A stretch of DNA of 53,887 nt from Lachnospiraceae bacterium (GTDB lineage Bacteria; Bacillota; Clostridia; Lachnospirales; Lachnospiraceae). The stretch lies in assembly GCA_022799755.1 (NCBI GenBank), contig JAAWOU010000015.1:1-53887 (forward strand). The letters run 5' to 3'. The notes under the pieces are model-generated. The model did no database searches. It was not told where the DNA came from and saw nothing but the letters and a program-made list of their open reading frames with translations. How positions within the stretch are numbered: position 1 is the first letter of the stretch; every line of letters begins with the position of its first letter. The position numbers were made by a program, and so were the translations under genes. Below, in pieces: positions 8,587 to 17,360 of the stretch.

Positions 8587-9690
8587 ATGAATGCCAATTC
8601 CGATTCCCCGAAAAAATTGTACGAAATCATCATTGACTCTATATTAAAGAAGATAGATCAGAACCAGTTTTCCTTTGAGGCGCCGATCTGTACCGAGCTT
8701 CAGCTTATGGAAGAATTCCAGGTCAGCCGGATCACGGCAAAACGGGCGATCACAGAGCTGGAGTATCAGGGGATTCTCTATCGGAAAAGGGGAGTTGGCA
8801 GTTTTGTGGTCAGGGATATTTTTCAGAGAAGAGCCAAGATGAGCAATCCCGCCAGCAATACCCCTGCCGTTTTCGCCTTTCTTCTTCCCTATACTTTTAA
8901 GCAGAACAATATTTTCAATATGATTGCCAAGATCAATGCGAAGTTCAATTCCTCCAACTGTTTCCTTTCGCTTTTCATCACAGACGGAAACCGTTCCAAG
9001 GAGCGGATGATTCTGAAGCAGCTTTTAGAGCAGAATATAGCGGGAGTACTCATTTACCCGGCTTCCACGGATTTTAACCTGGATCTCTTAAACCAGTTTG
9101 TATTCCGCAGCATCCCCGTGATCATCAGCGACCAGCCCGTGACCACGCCCTATCTGTACAACATTCTGTGTGACAATGTCATGGGCGCCCGAAAGCTCAC
9201 GGAGCATCTGATTTCTCTGGGGCATCGGAAAATCTGCTTTTTCTCCGAGAGCAGCATAGCGTGTACGCCCTCTGTGGCGGAGCGCCTGGGCGGGTATCTG
9301 GATGCGCTGCGCAGTGCAGGTCTTTCCGCGGAACCGGAACATATCATTCCCAAGGTGGCGGATACTTCCCCGGAATCTCTCCGGCAATATATCCGCACCA
9401 TAAAAGACAGCGGCGTCACGGCCATCATATGCGAAAATGACGGCGTGGCTTTCCGCCTCATGGAAGCCTGCGCTGCCATATCGCTGAAAGTACCGAAAGA
9501 TATCAGTATATGCGGTTTCTGCAATGATTACGACAATATAACATCCATCTGTCAGAACGAAGAGCTGATGGCTGAACACATCGGCGACATCTTTCTGGAA
9601 TCGCTGACGCCCGACCGGAATCTCCCCCATAGAGTTCTGGTGCCGGCAACCCTTTGCGCAAAGGCGTCCACAGGTCCCTGTCCCGAATAG
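8587..9690 (+). CDS. GntR-type winged-helix regulator with LacI-like sugar-binding domain (AraR-like)
   Basis: A 367-residue transcription factor. The N-terminal GntR winged helix (about residues 1-75) contains the recognition-helix pattern FQVSRITAKRAITEL and the wing motif KRGVGSFV. From about residue 90 a LacI/periplasmic-binding-protein domain follows (for example DQPVTTPYLYNILCDN and GHRKICFF). This is the AraR architecture: a sugar-responsive repressor released by its ligand. I chose the ATG at 8587 because GAGGTGG at 8571-8577 is 9 bases upstream; a TTG at 8551 and an ATG at 8578 are upstream alternatives. It is divergent from the transporter operon and most likely controls it and itself. 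The ligand is unknown. Confidence 0.9.
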   Translation: MNANSDSPKKLYEIIIDSILKKIDQNQFSFEAPICTELQLMEEFQVSRITAKRAITELEYQGILYRKRGVGSFVVRDIFQRRAKMSNPASNTPAVFAFLLPYTFKQNNIFNMIAKINAKFNSSNCFLSLFITDGNRSKERMILKQLLEQNIAGVLIYPASTDFNLDLLNQFVFRSIPVIISDQPVTTPYLYNILCDNVMGARKLTEHLISLGHRKICFFSESSIACTPSVAERLGGYLDALRSAGLSAEPEHIIPKVADTSPESLRQYIRTIKDSGVTAIICENDGVAFRLMEACAAISLKVPKDISICGFCNDYDNITSICQNEELMAEHIGDIFLESLTPDRNLPHRVLVPATLCAKASTGPCPE

Positions 9691-9750
9691 TCCCCGGGCA
9701 ATCCTGCCATGTGATACCCCGGGCCTGTGCCGCCTGACAGTCCAAATAAA

Positions 9751-9782
9751 GATCCCTGAGAATGGCTTCACTCTCAGGGATC
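9751..9782 (-). terminator. Terminator of the GH8 gene
   Basis: An 11-bp perfect inverted repeat (GATCCCTGAGA / TCTCAGGGATC) with a 10-base loop, followed on the minus strand by TTTATTT. It lies 17 bases past the GH8 stop and may also stop transcripts from the regulator on the other strand. Confidence 0.8.
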
Positions 9783-9798
9783 TGCTTGTATCCAATCT

Positions 9799-10965
9799 TT
9801 AATATATCCGATAATTCCCGCTCAGCGCAAGCAGTGCGAACAAGTACAGGCAGTTGTCATAATATCTCCTCCCGCCTTTCCTCAAAGGCTGGTTCCAGAA
9901 CCATGCCACCCATTTCTTGGCCATGTCCCAATCCCTGTCTCTGTCCACCGTTTCGCTTGCAAGAACTGCCAATGCCCCCTGGGCTATGCCTGCCAGCAGT
10001 CCCAGCGGATGCAGCACTGTCTTGTCCGCAGGAGTGCCGTCCACCTCATAAACGCATCTCACCGCTTCCAAATCCGTGCCCAGAAAACCCATCAAACGCA
10101 GGGGCGCTCCTATATGCCCCTCATCAATGCCGAACCACAGGCTGTCCAGTCCGATATTGGCCGCAGTCCTATAAGAATCACTGTAGAATTGATGATGCAT
10201 TTCTCCCCAGGGCATCTTCCTGTTTACGGGCGTTCCGTCAAATTCCCCGTATTCAGGACTCATACCCGTGACAGGATGGCAGGCTCTTGCAAGATACTTT
10301 CTGCTGGCCTCTGCAGCCTGTTTCCAGAAATCCCTGTCCTCCTGATCCGCCCAGAGTGCGAAAAGCTCATAAAAATGCGGCAGATGATATGAGGGGTCTG
10401 TAAACCCGCATCCCGGAACGAACAGAATCTGTTTGTTCTCCCGGTTCCACATAGGCGCTCCCGGCCTGCCGTTCTGCCCCTTATGAATACAGGCTTTCAA
10501 AATGCTTCTGGCTTCTCTGGAATACTGATAAATCCCATCCCCGTCCCCCCACCTGTGCGAGGCGAAAAACAGCGCCATGGCATAATATTCCTCTCCGTCC
10601 GGCGCCGGCCCAAAAGCATTTTTCTCTCCGTTCGGTTTACAGCTCCAGGCAAAATAACCCTCGTTTTCACCATCCTCCAGATACATATATGTCTTGGACC
10701 ATTTCCAGATACGGTCAAATTCCTCTTTCATGTCCAGTTGGACACAGATCATCATCCCATAGGACATGCCCTCCGTCCTGGCATCATGATTTCCCGTGTC
10801 CTCAAGATATCCCATGTCCGCCCCCACAGGATGATAAATGCGCTCCTCCTCATTTCCATAGAAAAAGGTATGTACCGTCTCCTGCAATTTCTTCCGGATT
10901 TCCTCCTCGTCTATCCCAATCTCTGCGAAAAAATTGGGATATTTACCCGTTTCAAAAGCTCCCAT
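9799..10965 (-). CDS. GH8 reducing-end xylose-releasing exo-oligoxylanase (Rex)
   Basis: A 388-residue cytoplasmic GH8 enzyme (no signal peptide). The catalytic acid is Glu65 in HDARTEGMSYG and the base is Asp263 in SDSYRTAANI, matching Glu70 and Asp263 of Bacillus halodurans Rex. Length and the motifs AWSC, GDGD and EMHHQFYSDS fit Rex rather than endoglucanases or chitosanases of GH8. It removes xylose from the reducing end of imported xylo-oligosaccharides. I start at the ATG at 10965, which has AAGGAG 6-7 bases upstream, rather than the in-frame GTG at 10986, which overlaps that ribosome site. It stands alone, with a terminator downstream and no visible xylan transporter next to it. Confidence 0.9.
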   Translation of the reverse strand: MGAFETGKYPNFFAEIGIDEEEIRKKLQETVHTFFYGNEEERIYHPVGADMGYLEDTGNHDARTEGMSYGMMICVQLDMKEEFDRIWKWSKTYMYLEDGENEGYFAWSCKPNGEKNAFGPAPDGEEYYAMALFFASHRWGDGDGIYQYSREARSILKACIHKGQNGRPGAPMWNRENKQILFVPGCGFTDPSYHLPHFYELFALWADQEDRDFWKQAAEASRKYLARACHPVTGMSPEYGEFDGTPVNRKMPWGEMHHQFYSDSYRTAANIGLDSLWFGIDEGHIGAPLRLMGFLGTDLEAVRCVYEVDGTPADKTVLHPLGLLAGIAQGALAVLASETVDRDRDWDMAKKWVAWFWNQPLRKGGRRYYDNCLYLFALLALSGNYRIY

Positions 10966-11417
10966 TCCTGTCTCCTTTCCGATCACTTTCCGCTTGTTTT
11001 GCTGTCATAAATCGTCCGTTGTCTTTCCGTCGCCGCAGGCGGCAAAACAACCCCTTGTGCGGTTATATTTCTATTGCAACACACAACCTTATAGAATGCA
11101 ACAGAAAAATACCGAATCAGCTTTCTTTTCTTATTGGCTGCACGCTGTTTTACCTGCTCCAACACCTGCAAAGCTCTTTCTACGTTTCTGCTTACGTCAT
11201 CATACTCGAACTTATAATTTTTCCTGAAGTTTACCAATTCCCTTATATTTTGTGTTATAATTTTTTATGTGACTGCAGGATGAATTGGGACTGACCACTA
11301 TGGCTGCCCCCTGACAATGCAGGTGGATGGTATTCCGGCTGCGGCAAAGCGGGAACACTTTTCCCACAGGGGACTAAAATAACCAGGAGAAGAAATAGCG
11401 TAAGAAGAGGAATCGAT
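10966..11417. other. Intergenic region between GH8 gene and unknown membrane protein
   Basis: This 452-base region separates two divergent genes. On the plus strand a TATAAT (11256-11261) could be the -10 of the downstream gene, but its -35 is weak. No convincing coding frame, RNA gene or operator was found; one short minus-strand frame was considered and rejected. Confidence 0.4.
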
Positions 11418-12185
11418 ATGGAGAGTGAAGACAGCAAAGTATTAAAAGTATGCAAAATTATCCTGTTTGGCATTCTGTCCATGGGGATCATGCTGTCCGC
11501 ACCCACGGGATGGATCTATGATTTGTGGGCGGGCACAGGCACGGGACCGGGCCAGAAACCCGGAGAAAGCGTCCGGACGATAGAGAGCCGGGAGGAGACA
11601 GCGGCCTCTTTTTCGGATCAGGTTCCGGCTACCATATCCGGCGGCAGACTGGTGGCCTGTCCGTTGATGCGGCTGCGTGATGTGGAGGAAGCGGGGACCC
11701 ATTACACGGGAAAACGCGGCAGCAGGAGGCAGGTTACGATTTCGGAATACATTGCCGGAAACTATCCGCTGTCGCCGTTGCAGAGGTTCTGCCAGGGGAT
11801 TGTCAGCGGTTCTTACAACCGTTATCATCTGACAGAGCTGGAGGACGGCTCTTACCTTTGTGTATACTTTGACGATTACCTGAAGCTGACTGGGACGGAT
11901 CACTATCCCGTCGGCTATGTCCGCTCTGCCACCACCCAGGAGCGCCGAATGCTGGAGCAGATGGCAGCGGACTATGATGTGGATGCCGAATATGTGTTGG
12001 ATATGTATCGGCACGGAAAAGTCAGTTGGGTAACCGATATGCTGCTGCGGTTTGGGGTGCTTGTGGTGCTGATCACCATAATCACGGTGGTTTGGGACAG
12101 CATCAAAAAGAGAAGTTTCCTGCCTGCGTCAGGTCCAGAATCCCGTCATATCGTGAGTGCATATCCGGCGTCAGACGGTGTGTGA
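11418..12185 (+). CDS. Unknown membrane protein with two spans and an extracytoplasmic domain
   Basis: A 255-residue protein I do not recognise. A hydrophobic segment at about residues 11-31 and another at about 203-223 bracket a soluble domain of about 170 residues that should lie outside the membrane. The last 30 residues are cytoplasmic and basic. The soluble part has no Cys pairs or catalytic motif that I can name; it contains ELEDGSYLCVYFDDYLKL and a C-terminal helical stretch (ERRMLEQMAADYDVDAEYVL). The ATG is preceded by AGAGGA. Its last 83 bases overlap, antisense, the 3' end of the ABC exporter gene. Function unknown; the neighbourhood gives no firm clue. Confidence 0.75.
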   Translation: MESEDSKVLKVCKIILFGILSMGIMLSAPTGWIYDLWAGTGTGPGQKPGESVRTIESREETAASFSDQVPATISGGRLVACPLMRLRDVEEAGTHYTGKRGSRRQVTISEYIAGNYPLSPLQRFCQGIVSGSYNRYHLTELEDGSYLCVYFDDYLKLTGTDHYPVGYVRSATTQERRMLEQMAADYDVDAEYVLDMYRHGKVSWVTDMLLRFGVLVVLITIITVVWDSIKKRSFLPASGPESRHIVSAYPASDGV

Positions 12186-13854
12186 CAGTGATGACAAGGC
12201 AGTCTTTAAGTCCCATGACCTGCGCTTCGATTCTTTCCGCCGTTTCTTTGTCCAGATTGGCGGTAAACTCATCCAACAGCAGTATCCGACTCTTCCCAAG
12301 CAGCGCTCTGGCGAGACTGAGACGCTGCTTTTCGCCGCCCGAAAAGTTTTTGCCGTTTTCCTCCACCATTGTGGAAAGTCCCTCCGGAAGAGAATCCACA
12401 AGCTCTTTCAATCCTGCCTGTTTCAGCGCCGCATTGATCTCCTGCAGAGTGTATTCTTCATGATATAGCGTGATATTATTTTGAATTGTGTCCTGAAACA
12501 AAAAGGTATCCTGGGAGACATATGCCACGGTATTTCCCAGATATTCCCGTGTCAGCTCCCTCAATTCCACGCCGTCATAACGGATGCTTCCGCTGTAATT
12601 GGGATAATACCCCAGAAGCAAAAAGAGAAGCGTACTCTTTCCGCAGCCGCTTTTTCCGATAACGGCATAATGCTGTCCTGCCCGGAAACGGAAAGAGAGA
12701 TTGCGGAGTACTTCCCTGGAAAGATTTTCTTGCCTGGGAGGATTGTCGCTTTCTGTGGGATAGTTTTCTGCCATCGGGTACTCGTCATTTATGTTTTCTC
12801 CATATCTGAAAGAAAGCTCATCCAAAATGATTTCCTCCCGGAAGCCGTTTGATTTCGGAAAGAAAGTATCAGGTTCTTCTTCCGTAGAATCATTTTTGCC
12901 CGCCTGGGTCAGCAAATTCCGGGATGTGATATTTCCCCCCAGTAAATGCCGAAACCGCTTTTTCAGAGGTCTGGCGGCGCGGAAATTAGCTACAATGGAG
13001 GGCATGGATTCGATCGGAGAGATGATTTGTCCAATCAAATGTCCGAAAGCAATCACTGTCCCAGCAGAAAACATTCCTTTCAGCGAAAAATATGACGCCA
13101 TCGCCATCACCAGTACGGTAGAAAGCAGTCCCACAAAATTTCCCGCATAAGCGCATACCATTCTGCAGTTTGTGTTTTGCCTGTTCGCCGTCTCCATGGC
13201 GCGGTTCTTATTGTCATGTTTTCGCAGGATGAGGGACAGGATTCCAAAGGAACGAACCAAACGGAATCCGGCGAAATCATCCCGGATTTCCCCTGTATAG
13301 GCCTCCGCGCTATTGGCAAAGCTCTCCATACTTTTCTCAAGAGGGGATGTTGTCAGTCTGGTTACGCCCATGGAAAGCAGCGCCAGGAAGAGCATCAGTA
13401 CCAGCAGAAGCGGCTGCAGGGAGATGCAGATTGCCGCGGCGGCGATAAAGGACATCAGGCATTCCAACAGGTGCAGATGATTGCCCCAGTACACATTTTC
13501 AAACTGATTCAGGTTATTACTCAGTTCGTTCATGTATTCCGCGCTGCTCCCGGCGTCGAAATCCGCCACGCTCCGGTTCATAATCGCAGCAAAGATATCT
13601 CTCTTCAGCGAATACCTTGCGTCCGTCAAAATCCAGGTCTTCATGCAGCGGTAAGACAGTGCCAGAATATTGTAAATCACCGCGTACCCAATCCCTCCCA
13701 GAAGCGTACGAAACAGTTCCTCCGCATTTCTTCCCGCACAGTCCACCAACGCGCTCATGATTAAAGAGAACAAGGGACCTGCCACGCCGCTGGTCACAAG
13801 CAGTACCGCGAATAATACACAATATCCCTTTTTCCGCAACAGATAACGATACAT
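12103..13854 (-). CDS. ABC exporter, fused membrane and ATPase domains
   Basis: A 583-residue half-transporter. About six membrane spans occupy residues 8-285. The nucleotide-binding domain has Walker A GKSGCGKST (400-408), signature FSGGEKQ (504-510), Walker B ILLLDE (524-529) and switch His559. Two oddities are visible. A stretch rich in Asn, Glu and Pro (about residues 353-381) interrupts the start of the ATPase domain between its first two strands. The protein also ends about 24 residues after the switch His, so the usual C-terminal 25-35 residues are missing or very short. It should export a peptide, lipid or drug as a dimer. No substrate gene is adjacent. Its 3' end overlaps the convergent unknown membrane-protein gene. 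Confidence 0.88.
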   Translation of the reverse strand: MYRYLLRKKGYCVLFAVLLVTSGVAGPLFSLIMSALVDCAGRNAEELFRTLLGGIGYAVIYNILALSYRCMKTWILTDARYSLKRDIFAAIMNRSVADFDAGSSAEYMNELSNNLNQFENVYWGNHLHLLECLMSFIAAAAICISLQPLLLVLMLFLALLSMGVTRLTTSPLEKSMESFANSAEAYTGEIRDDFAGFRLVRSFGILSLILRKHDNKNRAMETANRQNTNCRMVCAYAGNFVGLLSTVLVMAMASYFSLKGMFSAGTVIAFGHLIGQIISPIESMPSIVANFRAARPLKKRFRHLLGGNITSRNLLTQAGKNDSTEEEPDTFFPKSNGFREEIILDELSFRYGENINDEYPMAENYPTESDNPPRQENLSREVLRNLSFRFRAGQHYAVIGKSGCGKSTLLFLLLGYYPNYSGSIRYDGVELRELTREYLGNTVAYVSQDTFLFQDTIQNNITLYHEEYTLQEINAALKQAGLKELVDSLPEGLSTMVEENGKNFSGGEKQRLSLARALLGKSRILLLDEFTANLDKETAERIEAQVMGLKDCLVITVTHRLTPDMHSRYDGILDLTQAGNFSF

Positions 13855-13996
13855 ATGCCATTACTCCTTTTCCTTTGTTTTTTGGATACTTACAGAATAC
13901 CTTATAAGAAAATAGTTTCCAAGCAATCTGCGGTTGCATTCATTACAACAGAGCATTGTATGGAAACTCTTTTTTAAATAAACCTCCGCATCGGAA

Positions 13997-14025
13997 TTGT
14001 GTGTTCATCGAAAATAGATTATAAT
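13997..14025 (+). promoter_or_regulatory. Promoter of the methyltransferase gene
   Basis: TTGTGT (13997-14002), 17-base spacer, TATAAT (14020-14025), about 50 bases before the methyltransferase start. Confidence 0.65.
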
Positions 14026-14074
14026 GATACAGATGTATCCTAAATTATAGAGTCGTTTACTGCGGGGAGAGGCT

Positions 14075-14836
14075 ATGGAAAAAGAGAAATTACTTTTCTA
14101 TGATGAATACGAATCGTTTTATGAAATGGCGGAAAAATCTGCGGCATTTCGGACATTTTGTTGCGATGCATTTGGGCAGGATTTTTCGCAGGATGGATTT
14201 AGCAACATTGCGCAAATAGATATGATCCTGCCATGTATTCCGGCAAAAGAGGATGTTCATATATTGGATATCGGCTGCGGAAACGGTAAAATGTTGGGAT
14301 ATCTGCAAAAAAAGACAGGCGCATTTATTCACGGCTTTGATTACTCCCGAAAGGCAATCGCAACTGCAAGGGCGTTATTTCCGAATAGAGCGGATTTTCA
14401 GGAGGGAATCATCGGTGAGATTGATTATCCGAATCAGTCTTTTGATATTGTTGTATCCATGGATACCATGTACTTTGCCAAAGACATGAGTGCCTTTGTG
14501 GCACAGATAAAAGGATGGTTAAAGCCGGAGGGTATTTTGTTTGCAGGCTATCAGGAGGGAGAACTGGTTCCTAAGACCCTGGATGAACACACCACAGAAT
14601 TGGCGAAAGCCCTGAAACAGAATCAGATGAAATATGATGTGAGAAATATCACAAAACAATCTTACGAATTACTGAAAGCGAAAAGAGAAGCCGCCATAAG
14701 GCATAAGGCGGAATTTGAAAGAGAGAAGCATGGGAAATGGTTTGATCTGTTAATGATGCAGACAATGTGGTCCGAGCAATCCTGTCAGCATTTTGAGCAG
14801 GCAATGGCCAGATATATTTATACAGCAGGAAAATAA
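14075..14836 (+). CDS. Class I SAM-dependent methyltransferase
   Basis: A 253-residue soluble protein with a Rossmann-type methyltransferase fold. Motif I is ILDIGCGNG (residues 63-71), followed by the acidic end of strand 2 in HGFDYS and a motif IV-like SMDTMYF. The helical C-terminal part (about residues 165-253) probably forms the acceptor-substrate lid, as in Methyltransf_11/25 small-molecule enzymes. The acceptor is unknown. The ATG follows GGGGAGAGG. The gene looks A+T-richer than the surrounding sequence and has its own promoter, which would fit acquisition by transfer, but no mobile element borders it. Confidence 0.85.
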   Translation: MEKEKLLFYDEYESFYEMAEKSAAFRTFCCDAFGQDFSQDGFSNIAQIDMILPCIPAKEDVHILDIGCGNGKMLGYLQKKTGAFIHGFDYSRKAIATARALFPNRADFQEGIIGEIDYPNQSFDIVVSMDTMYFAKDMSAFVAQIKGWLKPEGILFAGYQEGELVPKTLDEHTTELAKALKQNQMKYDVRNITKQSYELLKAKREAAIRHKAEFEREKHGKWFDLLMMQTMWSEQSCQHFEQAMARYIYTAGK

Positions 14837-15034
14837 GCTTTTTCGCGCCTTGTTCTTAACGCAACAGTTCGGACAGAGGGTTGAACTGTTACAAGGATTT
14901 ACGCAGGTCCCGCAAAAATGCACGGAAATGTGTCCGTGGGCAAAATGAAATGATCGGCTACGCGGCAGGGGTTGTCTAAACCGGTACTTCTTAACTGAAT
15001 AACATACGCTGTGAATAAACCATGGTATCCGGAT

Positions 15035-15988
15035 TCAGAGCTCCTGCAGTGCCTGTTTTGTTGCTTCCTTTATATAGGGTTCCAGTTTCACACGGGGCAT
15101 CAGGGAAAGTACCATTTCCCTGGTGACAGTGTACTTTTCGGTGAGGTTCCTGGCCTTGTAGGATTTCGTCAGTTCCCACAACAGTGAAAATTTGTCAAAG
15201 TCCTGACCGTAACGCAATACCGTTTCCCGGTGTTTCTCAACATATTCGATATCCCCGATTTTAAGCGCGGCCAGAAGACATTGGTGCCACAGGACAGCAT
15301 TGTCAGAAGAAGGCGGCCTCATCAGTGAAATGACCGTCTCTTCCGTTTCCAACAATTTCAATATGTCCTCGTCATAGCCCACATCGCACAGCGCTTCAAA
15401 GTAGAGCAAAAGTGTGTCCGCGCAAGGAGATTCCCGGAAATTTTTTTCGCATTCCAGACGTATCTGCCGATTTTTCCCCAGCATGGTATGCAACTGCACC
15501 CGCTGCAGGCGGAAAGGCATTTCCCCGGTCTTCTGTGCCAGTTTCTCCGCCAAATCCAGTGCTCTCCGGCCGGATTCCCATCCCTGCTGGAGCAGCAAAT
15601 GCATTTTATTGCTTTCCAGTCGGATTTTATCCCGCTCCAGTTCTGCCGTGTCTCCGATGTTGTTTTCCAATTGCCGGTCTATGATCTGAAGCTGCGAGTC
15701 GAGGCAGTCCATGGCCTCCCGGAAAGAAACCTCGTCTCTCAAAACAGAGTATCGCAACACCAAATCAACTGCCCTGTCCACAGGGGATCTCCCGAACAGC
15801 TCATCCATACTCACCCCGAAGAAATCCGCGATCCTCGGCAGCAGAGCTACATCCGGCGTACCGTTTCCAACCTCCCATTTGGATATGGTCTGGGGTACCA
15901 GAAACAGATATTCCGCCAGCTGTGTCTGGGTAATATTTTTTGCCTTTCTAAGGGCGGCTATTTTTTCTCCGATTGTCCGGTTCATCAT
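15035..15988 (-). CDS. XRE-family transcriptional regulator with helical repeat C-terminus
   Basis: A 317-residue protein. Residues 6-66 are an XRE/Cro helix-turn-helix with the typical core TQTQLAEYL...TISKWEVGNGTPD...IADFFGVSMDELF. The rest (about 80-317) is predicted to be almost all alpha-helical, with spacing like tetratricopeptide-type repeats (for example CADTLLLYFEALCDVGYDEDIL). Such proteins resemble peptide- or phosphatase-linked regulators of the Rap/Rgg kind, but this is only structural resemblance. The start (two adjacent ATG codons) follows GGAGG. It lies between the methyltransferase and SGNH hydrolase genes; no target operator is evident. Confidence 0.85.
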   Translation of the reverse strand: MMNRTIGEKIAALRKAKNITQTQLAEYLFLVPQTISKWEVGNGTPDVALLPRIADFFGVSMDELFGRSPVDRAVDLVLRYSVLRDEVSFREAMDCLDSQLQIIDRQLENNIGDTAELERDKIRLESNKMHLLLQQGWESGRRALDLAEKLAQKTGEMPFRLQRVQLHTMLGKNRQIRLECEKNFRESPCADTLLLYFEALCDVGYDEDILKLLETEETVISLMRPPSSDNAVLWHQCLLAALKIGDIEYVEKHRETVLRYGQDFDKFSLLWELTKSYKARNLTEKYTVTREMVLSLMPRVKLEPYIKEATKQALQEL

Positions 15989-16053
15989 CCATGTCCTCCG
16001 TTTTCACACAGTCCCGGCTTTGTGAGAAACATGCAAAAAGGCCGGAAAGTTTC

Positions 16054-16722
16054 TCAGAGAAATGCGCCAGCACTGCATCCCGTGCAGTCCATCCACTGCT
16101 GTGCGATCACCTGATGTCCGCATACGGTGGGATGGACTCCGTCCCATACCCAGTACTTTGCCTCTCTGACTGAAAGCAGCTCCTGAAATCTCTCCTGAAG
16201 CGGGACAAATACCGCCCTATTTTTCTCCGCGACGCATCTGACCTTTTCCTGCAGCGGTTCCAGCAGCTCCCTCCAGGCGTCAAAATCATCCTGAAGCGGG
16301 CCCACCGGCAGCGCAAAGGGCTCGCACAATACGATTTTTACCGCGGGATTCGCCTCCCGAACTTCATCCAGCATCAGCTGAAATATTTTCTCGAATCTGG
16401 CCGGCGGGGAGCCGGCTCCATCATGCAGCGTGCTCCCACAGTCATTGATGCCTACCAGGACGCTCAAAATGTCCGGCTTAAGGCAAAGTGTGTCTTCCGT
16501 CCATCTGCCGTACAGATCCGCAATTCTGTTTCCCGAGACTCCTCTGTTAAAAAAGCAAAGATTCTTTTCCGGATATCTGCATCCCATAGCAGCATTGATC
16601 AGGAACGCATACCCGTGCCCCATCTGATGGTTCAAATCCCACTCATTCTGCCTGCCTTTCAACCGGCCGCCGTCCGTGATAGAATCTCCCTGAAACAGGA
16701 TTATCTTTTCCGCTTTCTCCAT
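16054..16722 (-). CDS. SGNH/GDSL-type hydrolase
   Basis: A 222-residue esterase-like protein. Block I is LFQGDSITDGGR with catalytic Ser at about residue 14, block III is VGINDCG, and block V is WDGVHPTVCG with the Asp-x-x-His pair. These define the SGNH fold, whose members deacetylate sugars or cleave esters. There is no signal peptide, so the substrate is intracellular; a carbohydrate esterase role is plausible in this glycan-using organism but not shown. The ATG at 16722 has a GGGGGAGAC ribosome site. It ends 65 bases before the XRE regulator start, so the two could be cotranscribed. Confidence 0.88.
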   Translation of the reverse strand: MEKAEKIILFQGDSITDGGRLKGRQNEWDLNHQMGHGYAFLINAAMGCRYPEKNLCFFNRGVSGNRIADLYGRWTEDTLCLKPDILSVLVGINDCGSTLHDGAGSPPARFEKIFQLMLDEVREANPAVKIVLCEPFALPVGPLQDDFDAWRELLEPLQEKVRCVAEKNRAVFVPLQERFQELLSVREAKYWVWDGVHPTVCGHQVIAQQWMDCTGCSAGAFL

Positions 16723-16879
16723 TTGTCCGTCTCCCCCCTCTTGGTAAAATATTCAATAGCGCCCAAGCAATCACCCCTGGGCCTCATACAACCCACCTCT
16801 TTCTTTAAAGTGTATCTTTAGTATAACCACAAACACTCCTTAATGCAAGGAACAGATTTGTTAAATTTCTGCCCCGGTT

Positions 16880-17072
16880 CCCGAGACTGTTACTGTTCAC
16901 AGGCACAGCTGCGCCTCCCTGCTTTTCGTACATGGAGTTAGCCTGAAAGAAATCCAGGAATGGCTGGGACACAGCAATATCTCTGCCAATGCAAACATCT
17001 ATACGCATATGGACTTTAACAAGAAGATTTCTTCTGCCAATGCGATTATAAGGCTTTTGGGCAAAGAAAAAG
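16880..17072 (+). pseudogene. Remnant of a tyrosine recombinase (integrase) C-terminus
   Basis: A plus-strand frame encodes the end of a phage-type integrase: RHSCASLLFVHGVSLKE (first catalytic Arg-His region), then WLGHS (second catalytic His) and IYTHMDFNKK (the nucleophile Tyr). No start codon or N-terminal domain is present upstream, and the Asp-Leu normally before RHSCAS is missing, so this is a decayed fragment. It ends about 50 bases from the 3' end of tRNA-Leu, the usual place for an integrase next to its attachment site. It probably marks a former integrated element. Confidence 0.8.
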
Positions 17073-17118
17073 AATCCACTTCAACGGCCAACCGAAAGTG
17101 TGGATTCTCAAAAAACAA

Positions 17119-17202
17119 TGCAGGTAGCCGGACTTGAACCGGCACGGAGTCGCCCCCGAGAGATTTTAAGTCTCTTGTGTCTGCCTATTCCACCATACCT
17201 GC
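17119..17202 (-). tRNA. tRNA-Leu (anticodon UAA)
   Basis: The 84-base minus-strand sequence folds as a class II tRNA: acceptor GCAGGTA pairing with TACCTGC, anticodon stem AGAGA/TCTCT with loop CTTAAAA giving anticodon UAA, a long variable arm and a T arm with GGTTCAAGTCC. The CCA end is not encoded (the genome has A then ATTGT). Confidence 0.95.
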
Positions 17203-17217
17203 CTATTTTCAACAAAG

Positions 17218-17299
17218 TGGATGGGGGTGGATTCGAACCACCGAAGCAATTTGCAGCAGATTTACAGTCTGTCCCCTTTGGCCACTCGGGAACCCATCC
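17218..17299 (-). tRNA. tRNA-Tyr (anticodon GUA)
   Basis: The 82-base minus-strand sequence has acceptor GGATGGG pairing with CCCATCC, anticodon stem CAGA/TCTG with loop CTGTAAA giving anticodon GUA, a long variable arm and a T arm GGTTCGAATCC. It is 15 bases upstream of tRNA-Leu and probably in the same transcript. Confidence 0.95.
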
Positions 17300-17360
17300 A
17301 TGCGGGGTACATCACCCCGAACAAAAAGATTGTAGCATAGTTTTACCCGAATGGCAAGGA

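Noticed and set aside
10983..11237. Minus-strand frame of 84 codons beginning VNFRKNYKFEYDDVSRNVERALQVLEQ
   Set aside because: It begins at a TTG without a properly spaced ribosome site, overlaps the GH8 upstream region and resembles no family; helical look alone is not enough.
14862..14888. Inverted repeat AACAGTTC/GAACTGTT after the methyltransferase
   Set aside because: The stem is only 8 bp and no T-run follows, so terminator status is not supported; it is left unannotated.
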